Shown piece by piece: positions 15,481 to 24,064 of a DNA stretch of 64,000 nt. This stretch comes from Alkalicoccus saliphilus (GTDB taxonomy: Bacteria; Bacillota; Bacilli; Bacillales; Salisediminibacteriaceae), in the NCBI RefSeq assembly GCF_003044065.1, contig NZ_PZJJ01000003.1, positions 62,001 to 126,000 of the forward strand, in the 5' to 3' direction. The notes under the pieces are model-generated. The model did no database searches. It was not told the origin of the DNA and worked only from the letters and a program-made list of their open reading frames with translations. The position numbers and the translations under genes were made by a program. Position 1 is the first letter of the stretch. Each line of letters opens with the position of its first letter.

Positions 15481-16521
15481 ATGAAAAAAGCAACCATATC
15501 TTTTGCCATTCTTGCCGCAGCGTTTTTAACTGCGTGCGGTGCAGAAAACGAAGAAAACAATCAGCCGGAAAATAATGCAGCCAATAATGAATCGGAAGAA
15601 AACGCAGCACAGGGTGCCAGTGAAGATCTTGTGACGATAAAAACGACTCTTTTTCCATTGGAGGATTTCGCTGAAAAAATTGGTGGAGACGCAGTTGAAG
15701 TAGAGAATATTGTCCCTCTTGGAGCCGATGCTCATACTTTTGAGCCTTCTTCCAATCAGGTTATCGAAATATCAGAAGCTGATCTGTTTATTTACAATGG
15801 AGCAGGATATGAAGGGTTCGTAGAGCAGATAAAGGATACAGCATCTTCGCAGGATGTTGAAATGCTCGAAGGTTCTGAAGGTATCGATCTGATCAGCTAC
15901 GACCACGGCCACGATGACAACAATCATGGAAACGACGATAACGACGACCATGGCCACTCCAACAATGAGAATGACCACGGACATGAGGATAGTCAGGGGG
16001 AAGGTGATCCCCACGTGTGGCTGGATCCGGAACGTGCCGGTGAACTGGCAGAAAACATAAAGGAAGCCCTTATTGACCTGCGTCCGGAAGAAGAAGAGCA
16101 GTTTACTGCAAATTATGAAGAGCTTGTCAGCGAGCTGGAAGATCTTCACGAGCAGTACAGCGAAACTTTAGCAGATACGAACAAAGATACAATTGTTGTT
16201 TCCCACGCTGGATATGGCTATTGGGAAGAGCAGTACGACATTCAACAGCACGGAATAGCCGGTCTGTCACCTGAAAATGAGCCTTCCATTCAGCAGTTGG
16301 AAGAAACTATTCAGCTCATGGAAGATCAGGATTTGAACTACGTTTTATTTGAGCAGAATATTCCCGCTAATATCGCAGAAACCGTAAGAGATGAGGCAGG
16401 GGCAGAAGCTTTGGAACTTCACAATCTGGAAGCATTGACAGAAGAAGACGTGGAAAATGGGGAAGATTATTTCAGTTTAATGGAGAAAAACCTGGAAACA
16501 CTGACTACTGCACTGCAATAG
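15481..16521 (+). CDS. znuA: Zinc ABC transporter substrate-binding lipoprotein (ZnuA/AdcA type)
   Basis: A 346-residue lipoprotein with signal peptide and lipobox LTAC (Cys19) followed by an Asn/Glu-rich linker. The cluster-9 binding-protein fold shows TTLFPLEDFAEKIGG, the metal His in GADAHTFEPS, a His/Asp-rich loop at about residues 140-175 (many HGHD and DHGH pairs), then GDPHVWLDPERAGELA, SHAGYGYW and the C-terminal LFEQNIPANIAETV. The His-rich loop is typical of zinc-specific members. No ATPase or permease gene is adjacent, so it must work with a transporter encoded elsewhere. Expression is very probably Zur-repressed (box at 15420-15440). Confidence 0.93.
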   Translation: MKKATISFAILAAAFLTACGAENEENNQPENNAANNESEENAAQGASEDLVTIKTTLFPLEDFAEKIGGDAVEVENIVPLGADAHTFEPSSNQVIEISEADLFIYNGAGYEGFVEQIKDTASSQDVEMLEGSEGIDLISYDHGHDDNNHGNDDNDDHGHSNNENDHGHEDSQGEGDPHVWLDPERAGELAENIKEALIDLRPEEEEQFTANYEELVSELEDLHEQYSETLADTNKDTIVVSHAGYGYWEEQYDIQQHGIAGLSPENEPSIQQLEETIQLMEDQDLNYVLFEQNIPANIAETVRDEAGAEALELHNLEALTEEDVENGEDYFSLMEKNLETLTTALQ

Positions 16522-16576
16522 TTTTTTCAGCTCTCTCTTTTCCAGCAGTCAAGTAATGAAAAAAGAAAAATCATTG

Positions 16577-16899
16577 AAGAAAGTGTTTTTTTATACATGC
16601 CTATGCATTTTCCTGCTTTCGCCTCCGCAGGACGCTTCCGGGCGGGCCGGCTTCAGCTAATTTCTTCCTCTCCATGCTCGGAAGAAATGGATCTTCCGCT
16701 CGTCCTATCTCGCCTCAGAGTCACCTGCTGCAGCTCCAGCAGGAAAATAAAAAGAAGGTTTCTCTTCTAAAAAATGTGTTGATTCCGTCCTTTCTCCCAT
16801 TCAGGAGAGGCTTTTTCCTCCGGAACGTCCGCCGGGGAGTGCAGGAGAAAGCTATACATTCAGAAGAATAATTATTCTGCAATCAAGACTTAATCAACA
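16577..16899 (+). repeat. Dispersed repeat family B, copy 1
   Basis: About 320 bp closely matching the copy at 47566-47965, including the blocks CCTGCTTTCGCCTCC, GGGCGGGCCGGCTTCAGC, TCACCTGCTGCAGCTCCAGC and the right end AATCAAGACTTAATCAACA. The left terminal TGTTGAT is eroded. Short plus-strand ORFs inside the two copies resemble each other only because the DNA is repeated. Likely a non-autonomous element; no transposase. Confidence 0.75.
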
Positions 16900-16957
16900 C
16901 TCTGAAGAAACTGTCCTGTTTGTCAGGACAGTTTCTTTTTTGTCGACTTTTATATTT

Positions 16958-17147
16958 GGCTCTGTTAAAGCTCCGGGTTGTTTGTGAAGGCTGCCTGCGG
17001 CTCTTTACACCTGCCGCGGAGAAAAGCATGCGGCTGTCCTTCCGTCCGGGAGGATCTGGGCGCTTCCATAGGCGTTTCTGCCCGGGCCTCGGTTTAAAAA
17101 AAGCAGAAGTTTTTCTCCAGCCGTCAACAGCGAACTTTAACATAGCT
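16958..17147 (+). mobile_element. MITE-like repeat family A, copy 1 (internally deleted)
   Basis: 190 bp from GGCTCTGTTAAAGC to TTTAACATAGCT. It matches the outer parts of copies at 32867 and 40146 but lacks about 130-170 bp from the middle. The two ends are imperfect inverted repeats of each other. No target duplication is visible here. Confidence 0.75.
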
Positions 17148-17328
17148 GCAGTAGAAATGAGAGCTCCAGGTCATCTTCTGCAGGGAATTCATTTATAGGG
17201 ACGAAAGCGGCTGTGTGCAGAAATTCATTATCAAGTTCAACTTATATAAATCAGAACTTTTTCGAAAACAAGCAGGATTGTTAATAAGGTGATAAAATTA
17301 CTGTATCAACAAAAAGGAGGGCTTATTT

Positions 17329-17655
17329 ATGGCACATCACACGCATGATAATCATAAGCACGAGCATTCTCTTTCCTGCGGACATACGAAAATCCGCCAC
17401 GGCGACCATATTGACTATATTCACGACGGACATCTTCATCACAAACATGAGGATCATTGGGATGAGTGTAAAATTGAAGTGACAGATAAAAATCCAGCAA
17501 GCTGCACACCTGTACAGTCAGACTGCAGTCATAATGAAGACTGCGGTCATGAAATGGTGCCGCATGGCGATCACTATGATTACGTGGTTAACGGACGTCT
17601 TCACCACGTTCACGGCGATCATATCGACGATCACGGACCGGTTGAAATTATTTAA
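17329..17655 (+). CDS. Histidine-rich small protein with duplicated metal-binding-like module
   Basis: A 108-residue soluble protein with about a quarter His. Two copies of one module are visible: CGHTKIRHGDHIDYIHDGHL (about residues 17-36) with HHKHEDH after it, and CGHEMVPHGDHYDYVVNGRL (about residues 72-91) with HHVHGDHIDDH after it. The spacing of Cys, His and Asp suggests metal binding, most likely zinc. Short single-module relatives occur widely, some wrongly labelled threonine dehydratase; I know of no firm function. Start ATG behind AAAAAGGAGG. It lies downstream of the Zur-controlled znuA but no Zur box is seen in front of it. A zinc-buffering or chaperone role is inference. Confidence 0.8.
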   Translation: MAHHTHDNHKHEHSLSCGHTKIRHGDHIDYIHDGHLHHKHEDHWDECKIEVTDKNPASCTPVQSDCSHNEDCGHEMVPHGDHYDYVVNGRLHHVHGDHIDDHGPVEII

Positions 17656-17711
17656 TGTAAAGAAGCCTTCTCAAGAGTATCAGGGAAGGTCTTATAAGTT
17701 GGTATACAGAA

Positions 17712-17751
17712 AAAAAGGTGCAGGACATAATCATTTGTCCTGCACCTTTTT
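17712..17751. terminator. Bidirectional terminator
   Basis: Perfect 16-bp stem (17712-17727 with 17736-17751), 8-nt loop, A-tract left and T-tract right; serves the His-rich gene and the convergent GltS-type gene. Confidence 0.85.
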
Positions 17752-17790
17752 CGTCTGTAAAAAGAAGCTTCTTTCTAAAAATAAACGGTG

Positions 17791-19197
17791 TTATTTTTTT
17801 CCGAAGTAAAAAATACCGAATAAAAGCCAGGCGAGTGTTACTGCTGCACTGCCTATAAGGAATGGTACAGCTCCAAACTGAAAAATAAGCGGCATCGCAG
17901 CAGCTGTAACAAGGCCGCCGCCGACGAACGGTTCAAACAGGATCTGTTTGTATCCAAAACCTTCAAGTGCCGGTGTTTCGTTGTTCGGGTCAGCTACTTT
18001 CATGAGAAGAAGACCTGTAGCTGCAATACCTGTCGCCTGACCGAAATCACCGAGCCCCCTCTCAAACCAGTAGGTAGGAATCATTTTCGGAGCAAGGTAG
18101 AGAAAAGCGAAAACGTTCCATAAAATACCAACAGCAGCAAGAGACAGGAAAGTAACGAGGTTTTCCCCGATGACCGCAATCGAAATAGTCGCAAGCGCAC
18201 TGACGATGAGGACATCCAAGGACAGCCCGCCGATTCGGTTTACAGTTTTGCGGTCAATAACTCGAAAACGGTCGTATCGTTCGGATAAAGCCTGAACAAT
18301 GATGCCTCCGACCATTGCAAGAGGGAAGAGCGGTACATATTCAAAAAGATAAACATCTGTGGCTGCACCGTATGTGACGTCTTCCAGCCAGACGAAAATT
18401 TCAAGCAGTACCCACCCGATACCAATGGCAAGACCGACGTAGGCGAGGTGGAGGGAAAGCGGATCAACCGATTCCGGACGGGTTGTCATATCTGAACCTG
18501 CATCACGGTTATCAAGATCTACGATACCGTGCTTTCCTTTGCTGGAAAAAGATGCCTTCCCGCCGACATGTTTGGCTCTGCCTGTGCGGGCACCGATATT
18601 AATAAGGATGATACCGATAATAACACCACTTAAAATACCGATAGTAGCGAGACCGACAGACAGGTCATACCCTTCCGCAAAACCGAGATCACTGAAAGTT
18701 TCCCCTAGACCGGCTGCGGTTCCGTGACCGCCTACAAAGCTGATTTCAATCAGTGCCCCTGCGAGCGGGTTCGTGCCGAAAAAGGGAGTAAGTATAAGAA
18801 GGACGAGCAGCATACCAAGCGCATACTGACCCCAGGAAACCATCTGCCCCATCGCTACCTGCGGACCACCGACAATCCATACTTTTCGCAGACTGGGTAG
18901 ACTGGTTCCTAAAAAAAGTGAAGCGAAAACGATGTTAATAAACAGCCCGGGGAGTTCGGCCCATACTCCGAGAATAAATTCAGGAAGAAGACCCTGAGAA
19001 AGGGTATGGTCCGGTGCGAATGTTCCAACGATCGCACCGAGCACTCCCGGTCCAAGAGCGAGAGCAAGAACCCCGGCTATGATGGAAGAGGGAAGAAACA
19101 GCTGCTGCATCGTGGAGGAATAAACGCGAAGCCATTTCCCCAGGATGAGGAAAGCTCCAAGAATAATAAAACTGAAGCCTATTTCGTTTGGAGACAT
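17791..19197 (-). CDS. Second sodium/glutamate symporter family protein
   Basis: A 468-residue GltS-type transporter with the same two-half layout as the protein at 11148: LFLPSSIIAGVLALALGPG near residue 35, FVGGHGTAAGLGETFSDLGF near residue 155, a cytoplasmic linker around residues 205-240, and ERGLGDFGQATGIAATGLLL in the second half. ATG start after AGAAAGGAGC. Only moderately similar to its paralogue, so the two probably differ in substrate; glutamate itself is not proven for either. Confidence 0.82.
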   Translation of the reverse strand: MSPNEIGFSFIILGAFLILGKWLRVYSSTMQQLFLPSSIIAGVLALALGPGVLGAIVGTFAPDHTLSQGLLPEFILGVWAELPGLFINIVFASLFLGTSLPSLRKVWIVGGPQVAMGQMVSWGQYALGMLLVLLILTPFFGTNPLAGALIEISFVGGHGTAAGLGETFSDLGFAEGYDLSVGLATIGILSGVIIGIILINIGARTGRAKHVGGKASFSSKGKHGIVDLDNRDAGSDMTTRPESVDPLSLHLAYVGLAIGIGWVLLEIFVWLEDVTYGAATDVYLFEYVPLFPLAMVGGIIVQALSERYDRFRVIDRKTVNRIGGLSLDVLIVSALATISIAVIGENLVTFLSLAAVGILWNVFAFLYLAPKMIPTYWFERGLGDFGQATGIAATGLLLMKVADPNNETPALEGFGYKQILFEPFVGGGLVTAAAMPLIFQFGAVPFLIGSAAVTLAWLLFGIFYFGKK

Positions 19198-19513
19198 AGT
19201 ACCAGCTCCTTTCTAAATATTTAAATATGTACTGCTCCTTAACATTTCATACCCTTAACCGCTGGAAGGGAATCCAATATTTTCTATAACAATATGTAGA
19301 GAAATATCAGAAAGAGATAAATGGACCGGACAATTGAGGTGCAGGTGGATGAAATACTCTGCACAAGGAGAAAGAATAGAGAAAAGAAAACAAAATCAGG
19401 TATTTTTTTAATTTTTTAATAGATTATTTGATGTTGTTTTAGATTTTAAGCTCTTTCCATGCTTTAGAATAAGAGAAAGAAACCAAATATAACAAATAAA
19501 GGGTGTTGAATTG
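19198..19513. other. Divergent intergenic region
   Basis: AT-rich spacer between the minus-strand GltS-type gene and the plus-strand lipoprotein gene. It must carry both promoters. An AAGGGTATGAAA stretch reads toward the symporter but lacks a SigB-type -35 at the right distance. No repeat or hairpin was recognised. Confidence 0.5.
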
Positions 19514-20224
19514 ATGAAAAAGTATGCTGGATTAACAGCACTAGTGACAGTACCGTTTTTTATTGCGGCCTGCGGTGCAGAAAACAACGAAAACGAAGCT
19601 GGGAATAACACAGAACCTGCAGAGGAAAATGCAGCGGGAAATAACAATGAAGAAGAAACGAACGAAGAGAATAACGAAGCTGCGGAAGGAGGAGAAGTAG
19701 AGGAACTGGCAGACGAGTACGGATTGTCTGTGACAGTGGAAGAAGGAGAAGGAGATGCTCCGGAAGCTTCTCTTGAAGAGCTGGAACAGGCCTTTGAACT
19801 GATTTCTACAGCTAAAGAAGCCGATATGCTGGAATTCCAGGAGTCTCCGGAAGCCGGTGAGATTGAGGAATCCGGAACAGCGGTTGGTGAATATGGCGTT
19901 CCTGGTGTCGAAGCGGACGGTCATGTTGCTGTCAGCTTCTCTTACGAAATGGGCGGTGATATCGAAGATGAAAGCCGAATTCCTTCTTTTGAAGATATTT
20001 CGGATGTCGAGACCGCTTTTGAAGGAGCAGAATTTCTGGACTGGCAGGAAGAGACAACTGAATCCGATATAACTGGAGCAGGAACAATAGCAGAATTCAC
20101 TTCTGAAGGCACTTGGGAGCTCCTCGCTTCCTACGAAGATTCTGAAGTCTCACTTTCAGAAGACGACACGTGGATGGCAGAATTTTCTTCAGATACTCTG
20201 GCTGGTGTGGAAGAAGAAGAATAA
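19514..20224 (+). CDS. Acidic lipoprotein of unknown function
   Basis: A 236-residue secreted lipoprotein: basic start MKKYAGL, hydrophobic core, lipobox IAAC (Cys20 region), then an Asn/Glu low-complexity linker to about residue 65. The remaining domain (about residues 70-236) is acidic and beta-rich in appearance (DGHVAVSFSYEMGG, FTSEGTWELLASY) and is not one I recognise. Start ATG 19514 is preceded by an in-frame TTG; the ribosome binding site GGGTG is poor, so either may be used. The linker resembles that of ZnuA at 15481, but the domains are unrelated. Confidence 0.75.
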   Translation: MKKYAGLTALVTVPFFIAACGAENNENEAGNNTEPAEENAAGNNNEEETNEENNEAAEGGEVEELADEYGLSVTVEEGEGDAPEASLEELEQAFELISTAKEADMLEFQESPEAGEIEESGTAVGEYGVPGVEADGHVAVSFSYEMGGDIEDESRIPSFEDISDVETAFEGAEFLDWQEETTESDITGAGTIAEFTSEGTWELLASYEDSEVSLSEDDTWMAEFSSDTLAGVEEEE

Positions 20225-20236
20225 CTGAAAAGGTAA

Positions 20237-20273
20237 AAAGAGGCCGGCTCAATTTATTTGCGCCGGTCTCTTT
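20237..20273 (+). terminator. Intrinsic terminator of the acidic lipoprotein gene
   Basis: AAAGAGGCCGGC (20237-20248) pairs with GCCGGTCTCTTT (20262-20273) with one G-U pair. Confidence 0.7.
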
Positions 20274-20434
20274 ATTATAGGTGCTTTGAAGTATTATTAA
20301 TTATTAGAGGAAATTCCGCTTTCACTCGGTCCGCGGTGCTTTAAAAATTAAGCCGTGATCAATTTTTTCTGTTATAAATACTGAAAAACGTGTTCAATAT
20401 AAAAGTGGTTCCTTTAACCGGACTGGAGGAAAAA

Positions 20435-21652
20435 GTGAAAAATCAAGTACTGACAAAAGAAAATATGACACCAAAAGAAAGACTGAATGCCCTGGCTGGA
20501 GCTGCTTTCCTTATGGCTACTTCGGCAGTAGGTCCCGGTTTTTTAACACAGACGGCTGTGTTTACAGAACAGCTTCTTGCAAGCTTCGCTTTTGTTATCC
20601 TTGCGTCGATTATTTTAGACGTAGGAGCCCAGGTGAATATATGGAGGATTATAGCTGTCGCAGAAAAAAGAGGGCAGGATATAGCCAATGATGTATTTCC
20701 CGGTCTTGGTTACCTTGTAGCTTTTTTCGTCGTACTCGGCGGTCTGGCTTTTAACATAGGAAACTTGGCTGGAGGAGGGCTTGGAGTTAATGCTCTCTTC
20801 GGTTTTGATCCGGTGACAGGGGCTGTGATGACCAGCATTATTTGTATTACGATTTTTCTTTTCAGGCGGGCAAATATGGCAATGGATAAAGTAGTAAGAT
20901 ACCTCGGAGCACTGATGATTCTGCTGACGGGGTATGTGATGATTGTCAGCCAGCCGCCTTATCAGGAGGCTGTACTTCGGACAGTTGCACCGCTCGAGCT
21001 GGATATTCTGGCCATTATAACAATCGTTGGGGGGACTGTCGGAGGCTACATAACTTTTGCCGGGGGGCACCGTCTTCTTGATGCAGGAATTACCGGGAAA
21101 GAAAATTTAAGATATGTAACCAACACAGCAGTCGGTGGCATAATAACTGCTTCCGTCATGAGATATCTGCTGTTTCTGGCTATTCTCGGGGTGGTGACAG
21201 CAGGATCTTCGCTGGATCCGGAAAACCCGACGGCTTCGGCTTTCCAGATTGCCGCCGGTGAAATCGGCTTCCGTATGTTTGGACTCATTCTCTGGGCGGC
21301 AGGCATTACCTCAGTTATTGGAGCGGCCTATACGTCGGTGACTTTTCTTGCTTCTTTTCACTCATCCATTGATACATTCCGGAATTACTGGGTAATAGGC
21401 TTTATTGTTTTTTCTACCAGTATTTTCGCGGTTGTAGGTGAACCGGTAACGCTGCTTGTCCTTGCTGGAGCTTTCAATGGGCTGATCCTTCCTCTTACAC
21501 TTGGATCCATACTTCTTGCAGCCCATAACCGAAAAATTGTCGGAAGTTACAATCATCCACTCTGGCTGACCATTTTCGGATTTATTATTGTTGTTTTGAC
21601 TGCTTACCTCGGTGTAAGAACTTTGATCATTTCCATTCCGCAGCTGTTTTAA
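20435..21652 (+). CDS. NRAMP family transporter (YcsG-like)
   Basis: A 405-residue membrane protein. GTG 20435 is preferred because GGAGGA precedes it; upstream in-frame codons are unsupported. TM1 carries ATSAVGPGFLTQTAVFT, the position of the DPGN metal motif of true NRAMP proteins, here GPG without the Asp, as in the divergent YcsG branch. About 11 membrane helices follow (for example IGNLAGGGLGVNALFGFDPV and TFAGGHRLLDAG). B. subtilis ycsG sits with the 5-oxoprolinase genes; none are here. Substrate is uncertain, and divalent metal transport should not be assumed. Confidence 0.8.
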   Translation: MKNQVLTKENMTPKERLNALAGAAFLMATSAVGPGFLTQTAVFTEQLLASFAFVILASIILDVGAQVNIWRIIAVAEKRGQDIANDVFPGLGYLVAFFVVLGGLAFNIGNLAGGGLGVNALFGFDPVTGAVMTSIICITIFLFRRANMAMDKVVRYLGALMILLTGYVMIVSQPPYQEAVLRTVAPLELDILAIITIVGGTVGGYITFAGGHRLLDAGITGKENLRYVTNTAVGGIITASVMRYLLFLAILGVVTAGSSLDPENPTASAFQIAAGEIGFRMFGLILWAAGITSVIGAAYTSVTFLASFHSSIDTFRNYWVIGFIVFSTSIFAVVGEPVTLLVLAGAFNGLILPLTLGSILLAAHNRKIVGSYNHPLWLTIFGFIIVVLTAYLGVRTLIISIPQLF

Positions 21653-21660
21653 TCGAAAAA

Positions 21661-21685
21661 GTTTATAAACGTAAAAAACGGGAAC
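21661..21685 (+). promoter_or_regulatory. Candidate SigB-type promoter of csbD
   Basis: GTTTAT (21661-21666), 13-base spacer, GGGAAC (21680-21685), 36 bases before the ATG. Five of six at -35 and four of six at -10 with consensus spacing; B. subtilis csbD is a known SigB gene. Confidence 0.55.
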
Positions 21686-21721
21686 ACTTTTCGTAACAAA
21701 TAAAACAAATGAGGTGAAAAC

Positions 21722-21901
21722 ATGGGTGATAATAACGGTATGAGCGACAAAGTAAAAAGTAAAGTAAGTAAAGTAAAAGGAGAGGCAAAGGAACAGTACG
21801 GAAACGCCGCAGGAGATAAAGAAAAGGAACAGGAAGGAAAACAGGATAAAGTAAAGAGTGACTTCCAAAAGAAAAAAGGCGAATTCAAAGACAAACTGTA
21901 G
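21722..21901 (+). CDS. csbD: CsbD family general stress protein
   Basis: A 59-residue hydrophilic protein, ATG 21722 to TAG 21899-21901, behind GAGGTGAAAAC. The order KVKSKVSKVKGEAKEQYGNA, GDKEKEQEGK and a Lys-rich end is typical of CsbD-family proteins (CsbD is SigB-controlled in B. subtilis, biochemical function unknown). Its own SigB-like promoter and terminator make it monocistronic. Confidence 0.85.
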   Translation: MGDNNGMSDKVKSKVSKVKGEAKEQYGNAAGDKEKEQEGKQDKVKSDFQKKKGEFKDKL

Positions 21902-21938
21902 GATCTCTGACACAGCAGAATTTTCATTTTTCATATAG

Positions 21939-21969
21939 GCGTCGTAACGATTACCGTTGCGGCGCTTTT
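21939..21969 (+). terminator. Intrinsic terminator of csbD
   Basis: GCGTCGTAACG (21939-21949) pairs with CGTTGCGGCGC (21955-21965) using two G-U pairs, then TTTT. Confidence 0.65.
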
Positions 21970-22150
21970 CAACTGCTTTGGAAGCCGGGCTGCAAAAAAG
22001 TGATATAATTTTTTTAAAGGGCTTTGCTTCATCATTTAAGTGAATTCCTTCACCGAAGATTTTATGACGGCAGCTAAAACACCCTAAGCTTATAAAAGGT
22101 ATGTTATCGTCAGCAGACAGTATTAATTATGAGAGCAGAGGAGAGATAAA

Positions 22151-23185
22151 ATGGCCGAGAAAATGAAAGCAGTAGGATTATACGAGTACCTTCCAGCAGA
22201 CAACCCGAAAAGCCTGCAGGACGTGGAAGTGGATAAGCCTTCTGCTGCAGGAAGAGACCTTCTCGTAGAAATTAAAGCAGTTTCCGTAAACCCTGTGGAT
22301 ACAAAAGTAAGAGCTCCTAAAGAAGGACAGGAGGATGAACCGAAAATCTTAGGGTGGGATGCTTCCGGCATCGTCCGGGAAACCGGAAGTGAAGTAACGA
22401 TGTTCCAGCCGGGAGACGAAGTTTATTATGCGGGAGCTGTAAACCGTCCGGGAAGCAACAGTGAATACCACCTGGTGGATGAACGAATTGTCGGCAGGAA
22501 ACCGAGCGCACTGAGTTTTTCGGAAGCTGCTGCTGTTCCGCTCACAACGATAACAGCCTGGGAAGCTTTATTTGAAAGGATGAATATTCCAAGGGATAAA
22601 GAAGAAAATAAAGACCGGAGTATTTTGATGATCGGTGCTGCCGGGGGTGTCGGATCCATAGCTGTTCAGCTGGCTGCTGAAGCAGGTCTTACAGTAATCG
22701 GAACAGCTTCCCGTAAAGAAACGGAAGAATGGACGCGCAGCCACGGAGCAGATTACGTTATCAATCATTATGAAAACTTCCGGGAGCAGCTTGAAAAGCA
22801 TGGATTTCAGGATGTGGATTATATATTCTGTATGAATGCGACGGAAACCCACTGGGAAAGTATGAGTGATGTCATTAAACCGCAGGGTAAAATATGTACG
22901 ATCGTCGAAGCGAAAGAAAATTTGAACATGAATCTCATAAAAAATAAAAGCGTCTCTTTTCTATGGGAATTTATGTTTACAAGACCTGTTTACGAAACTG
23001 AAGATATGATCAGGCAGCATGAACTTCTGCAGGAGGCTTCGCAGATGTTCGATGACGGCACCCTGAAAACAACGGTGACTAAAAAACTCAGTGGCCTGCA
23101 CGGAGAAAACATGCGCAAAGCCCACCAGATACTTGAAGAAGGCCGGATGATCGGAAAACTTGTAGTGGAAGTACAGACCCAGTAA
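22151..23185 (+). CDS. Zinc-independent MDR oxidoreductase (quinone reductase/alcohol dehydrogenase-like)
   Basis: A 344-residue medium-chain dehydrogenase/reductase. The N-terminal GroES-like domain has LVEIKAVSVNPVDTKVR, and the Rossmann domain has SILMIGAAGGVGSIAVQLA near residue 158. The catalytic and structural zinc ligands of true alcohol dehydrogenases are absent, so despite the common label 'zinc-binding alcohol dehydrogenase family' it belongs with the quinone oxidoreductase branch and uses NADPH. ATG behind GAGGAGAG. Stands alone; a TATAAT-bearing region lies about 150 bases upstream. Confidence 0.9.
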   Translation: MAEKMKAVGLYEYLPADNPKSLQDVEVDKPSAAGRDLLVEIKAVSVNPVDTKVRAPKEGQEDEPKILGWDASGIVRETGSEVTMFQPGDEVYYAGAVNRPGSNSEYHLVDERIVGRKPSALSFSEAAAVPLTTITAWEALFERMNIPRDKEENKDRSILMIGAAGGVGSIAVQLAAEAGLTVIGTASRKETEEWTRSHGADYVINHYENFREQLEKHGFQDVDYIFCMNATETHWESMSDVIKPQGKICTIVEAKENLNMNLIKNKSVSFLWEFMFTRPVYETEDMIRQHELLQEASQMFDDGTLKTTVTKKLSGLHGENMRKAHQILEEGRMIGKLVVEVQTQ

Positions 23186-23320
23186 TTTCTACTGGCTTAA
23201 AACCTTTTCAGCTTCCGGTTCAGGACGTGTGTTTGAGCCTCGAAGCAGGGAAATGCGATTCTCCCGTTTAAAGGAATACCACTGCAGAGAACATGAACAG
23301 ACAGGAAACGGGGAACCCTC

Positions 23321-23992
23321 ATGAAAAAGAAAACAAACACGGCCTCCAGGGCAGCTGTATTGATCAGCACGACTGTTCTACTGCTGCTGGGCTTGTATTT
23401 ATTAATCTCCTATTATTCAGAAGGTTCTTTTACAGGGGAGGATTCTTCAATCAGCTCGAGCCGGGAAGTCGGGGAAGATGAAATACCTTCCAGATTTATA
23501 CCGGTTTATCAGGAAGCAGCGGCGGAGTATGATGTCCCGTGGAAGCTGCTCGCAGCTGTTCACCGGGTGGAAACGGTATTTTCTACGATGGACACCCTGG
23601 TCAGTCCGGTGGGAGCAGAAGGACACCTTCAATTTATGCCATGTACGTGGACAGGCTGGAATCATCCAAGCTGTGAAGGCCAGGGGGAAGGAGAAATATC
23701 TGAGGAAGAAAAAACCGATCCGGAGGCCATTGCGGAATATGGAGGATACGGGGTGGACGGAAGCGGCAGCGGCGAAGCCGATCCCTATGATATCGAAGAT
23801 GCTGTTTACAGCGCCGCGCATTATCTCGCCCGGTCCGGAGCTTCAGAGGGCCGCATTGAAGACGCGGTATATGCCTATAACCGGGCAGACTGGTACGTTG
23901 AGGATGTGCTTTCGTATATGTACCGGTATGAAGAAGGGTATGAAGAAGTCGAGCTGGATACAACGGCCGTGGACCATATTTCATCGGAGTAA
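23321..23992 (+). CDS. Membrane-anchored lytic transglycosylase-like protein
   Basis: A 223-residue protein with an N-terminal signal anchor (AAVLISTTVLLLLGLYLLIS, residues 11-30). The domain at about residues 60-205 has the SLT fold pattern: YDVPWKLLAAVHRVET with the catalytic Glu, SPVGAEGHLQFMPCTWTGW, and the closing AAHYLARSG...VYAYN. Peptidoglycan cleavage outside the membrane is likely, as for CwlT-type lysozyme domains. ATG start; ribosome binding site weak. The region after residue 205 is an acidic tail. Confidence 0.85.
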   Translation: MKKKTNTASRAAVLISTTVLLLLGLYLLISYYSEGSFTGEDSSISSSREVGEDEIPSRFIPVYQEAAAEYDVPWKLLAAVHRVETVFSTMDTLVSPVGAEGHLQFMPCTWTGWNHPSCEGQGEGEISEEEKTDPEAIAEYGGYGVDGSGSGEADPYDIEDAVYSAAHYLARSGASEGRIEDAVYAYNRADWYVEDVLSYMYRYEEGYEEVELDTTAVDHISSE

Positions 23993-24018
23993 TAACAATA
24001 CGGTGAAAAGTAAAAAGA

Positions 24019-24057
24019 AAAAGGCTGTCTACCGGATCCAACCGGAGACAGCCTTTT
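24019..24057. terminator. Bidirectional terminator
   Basis: AAAAGGCTGTCT plus CCGG (24019-24035, one bulged A) pairs with CCGGAGACAGCCTTTT (24042-24057). Ends the transglycosylase gene and the convergent lipoprotein gene. Confidence 0.75.
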
Positions 24058-24064
24058 GTGGATA

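Noticed and set aside
16674-16871. Plus-strand ORF that resembles one at 47589-48014
   Set aside because: Similarity is explained by repeat family B; no ribosome binding site and frame is not kept over the whole repeat.
20435-21652. Classical MntH manganese transporter
   Set aside because: The DPGN metal-binding motif of TM1 is replaced by a GPG version, as in YcsG-type proteins; no MntR site seen.
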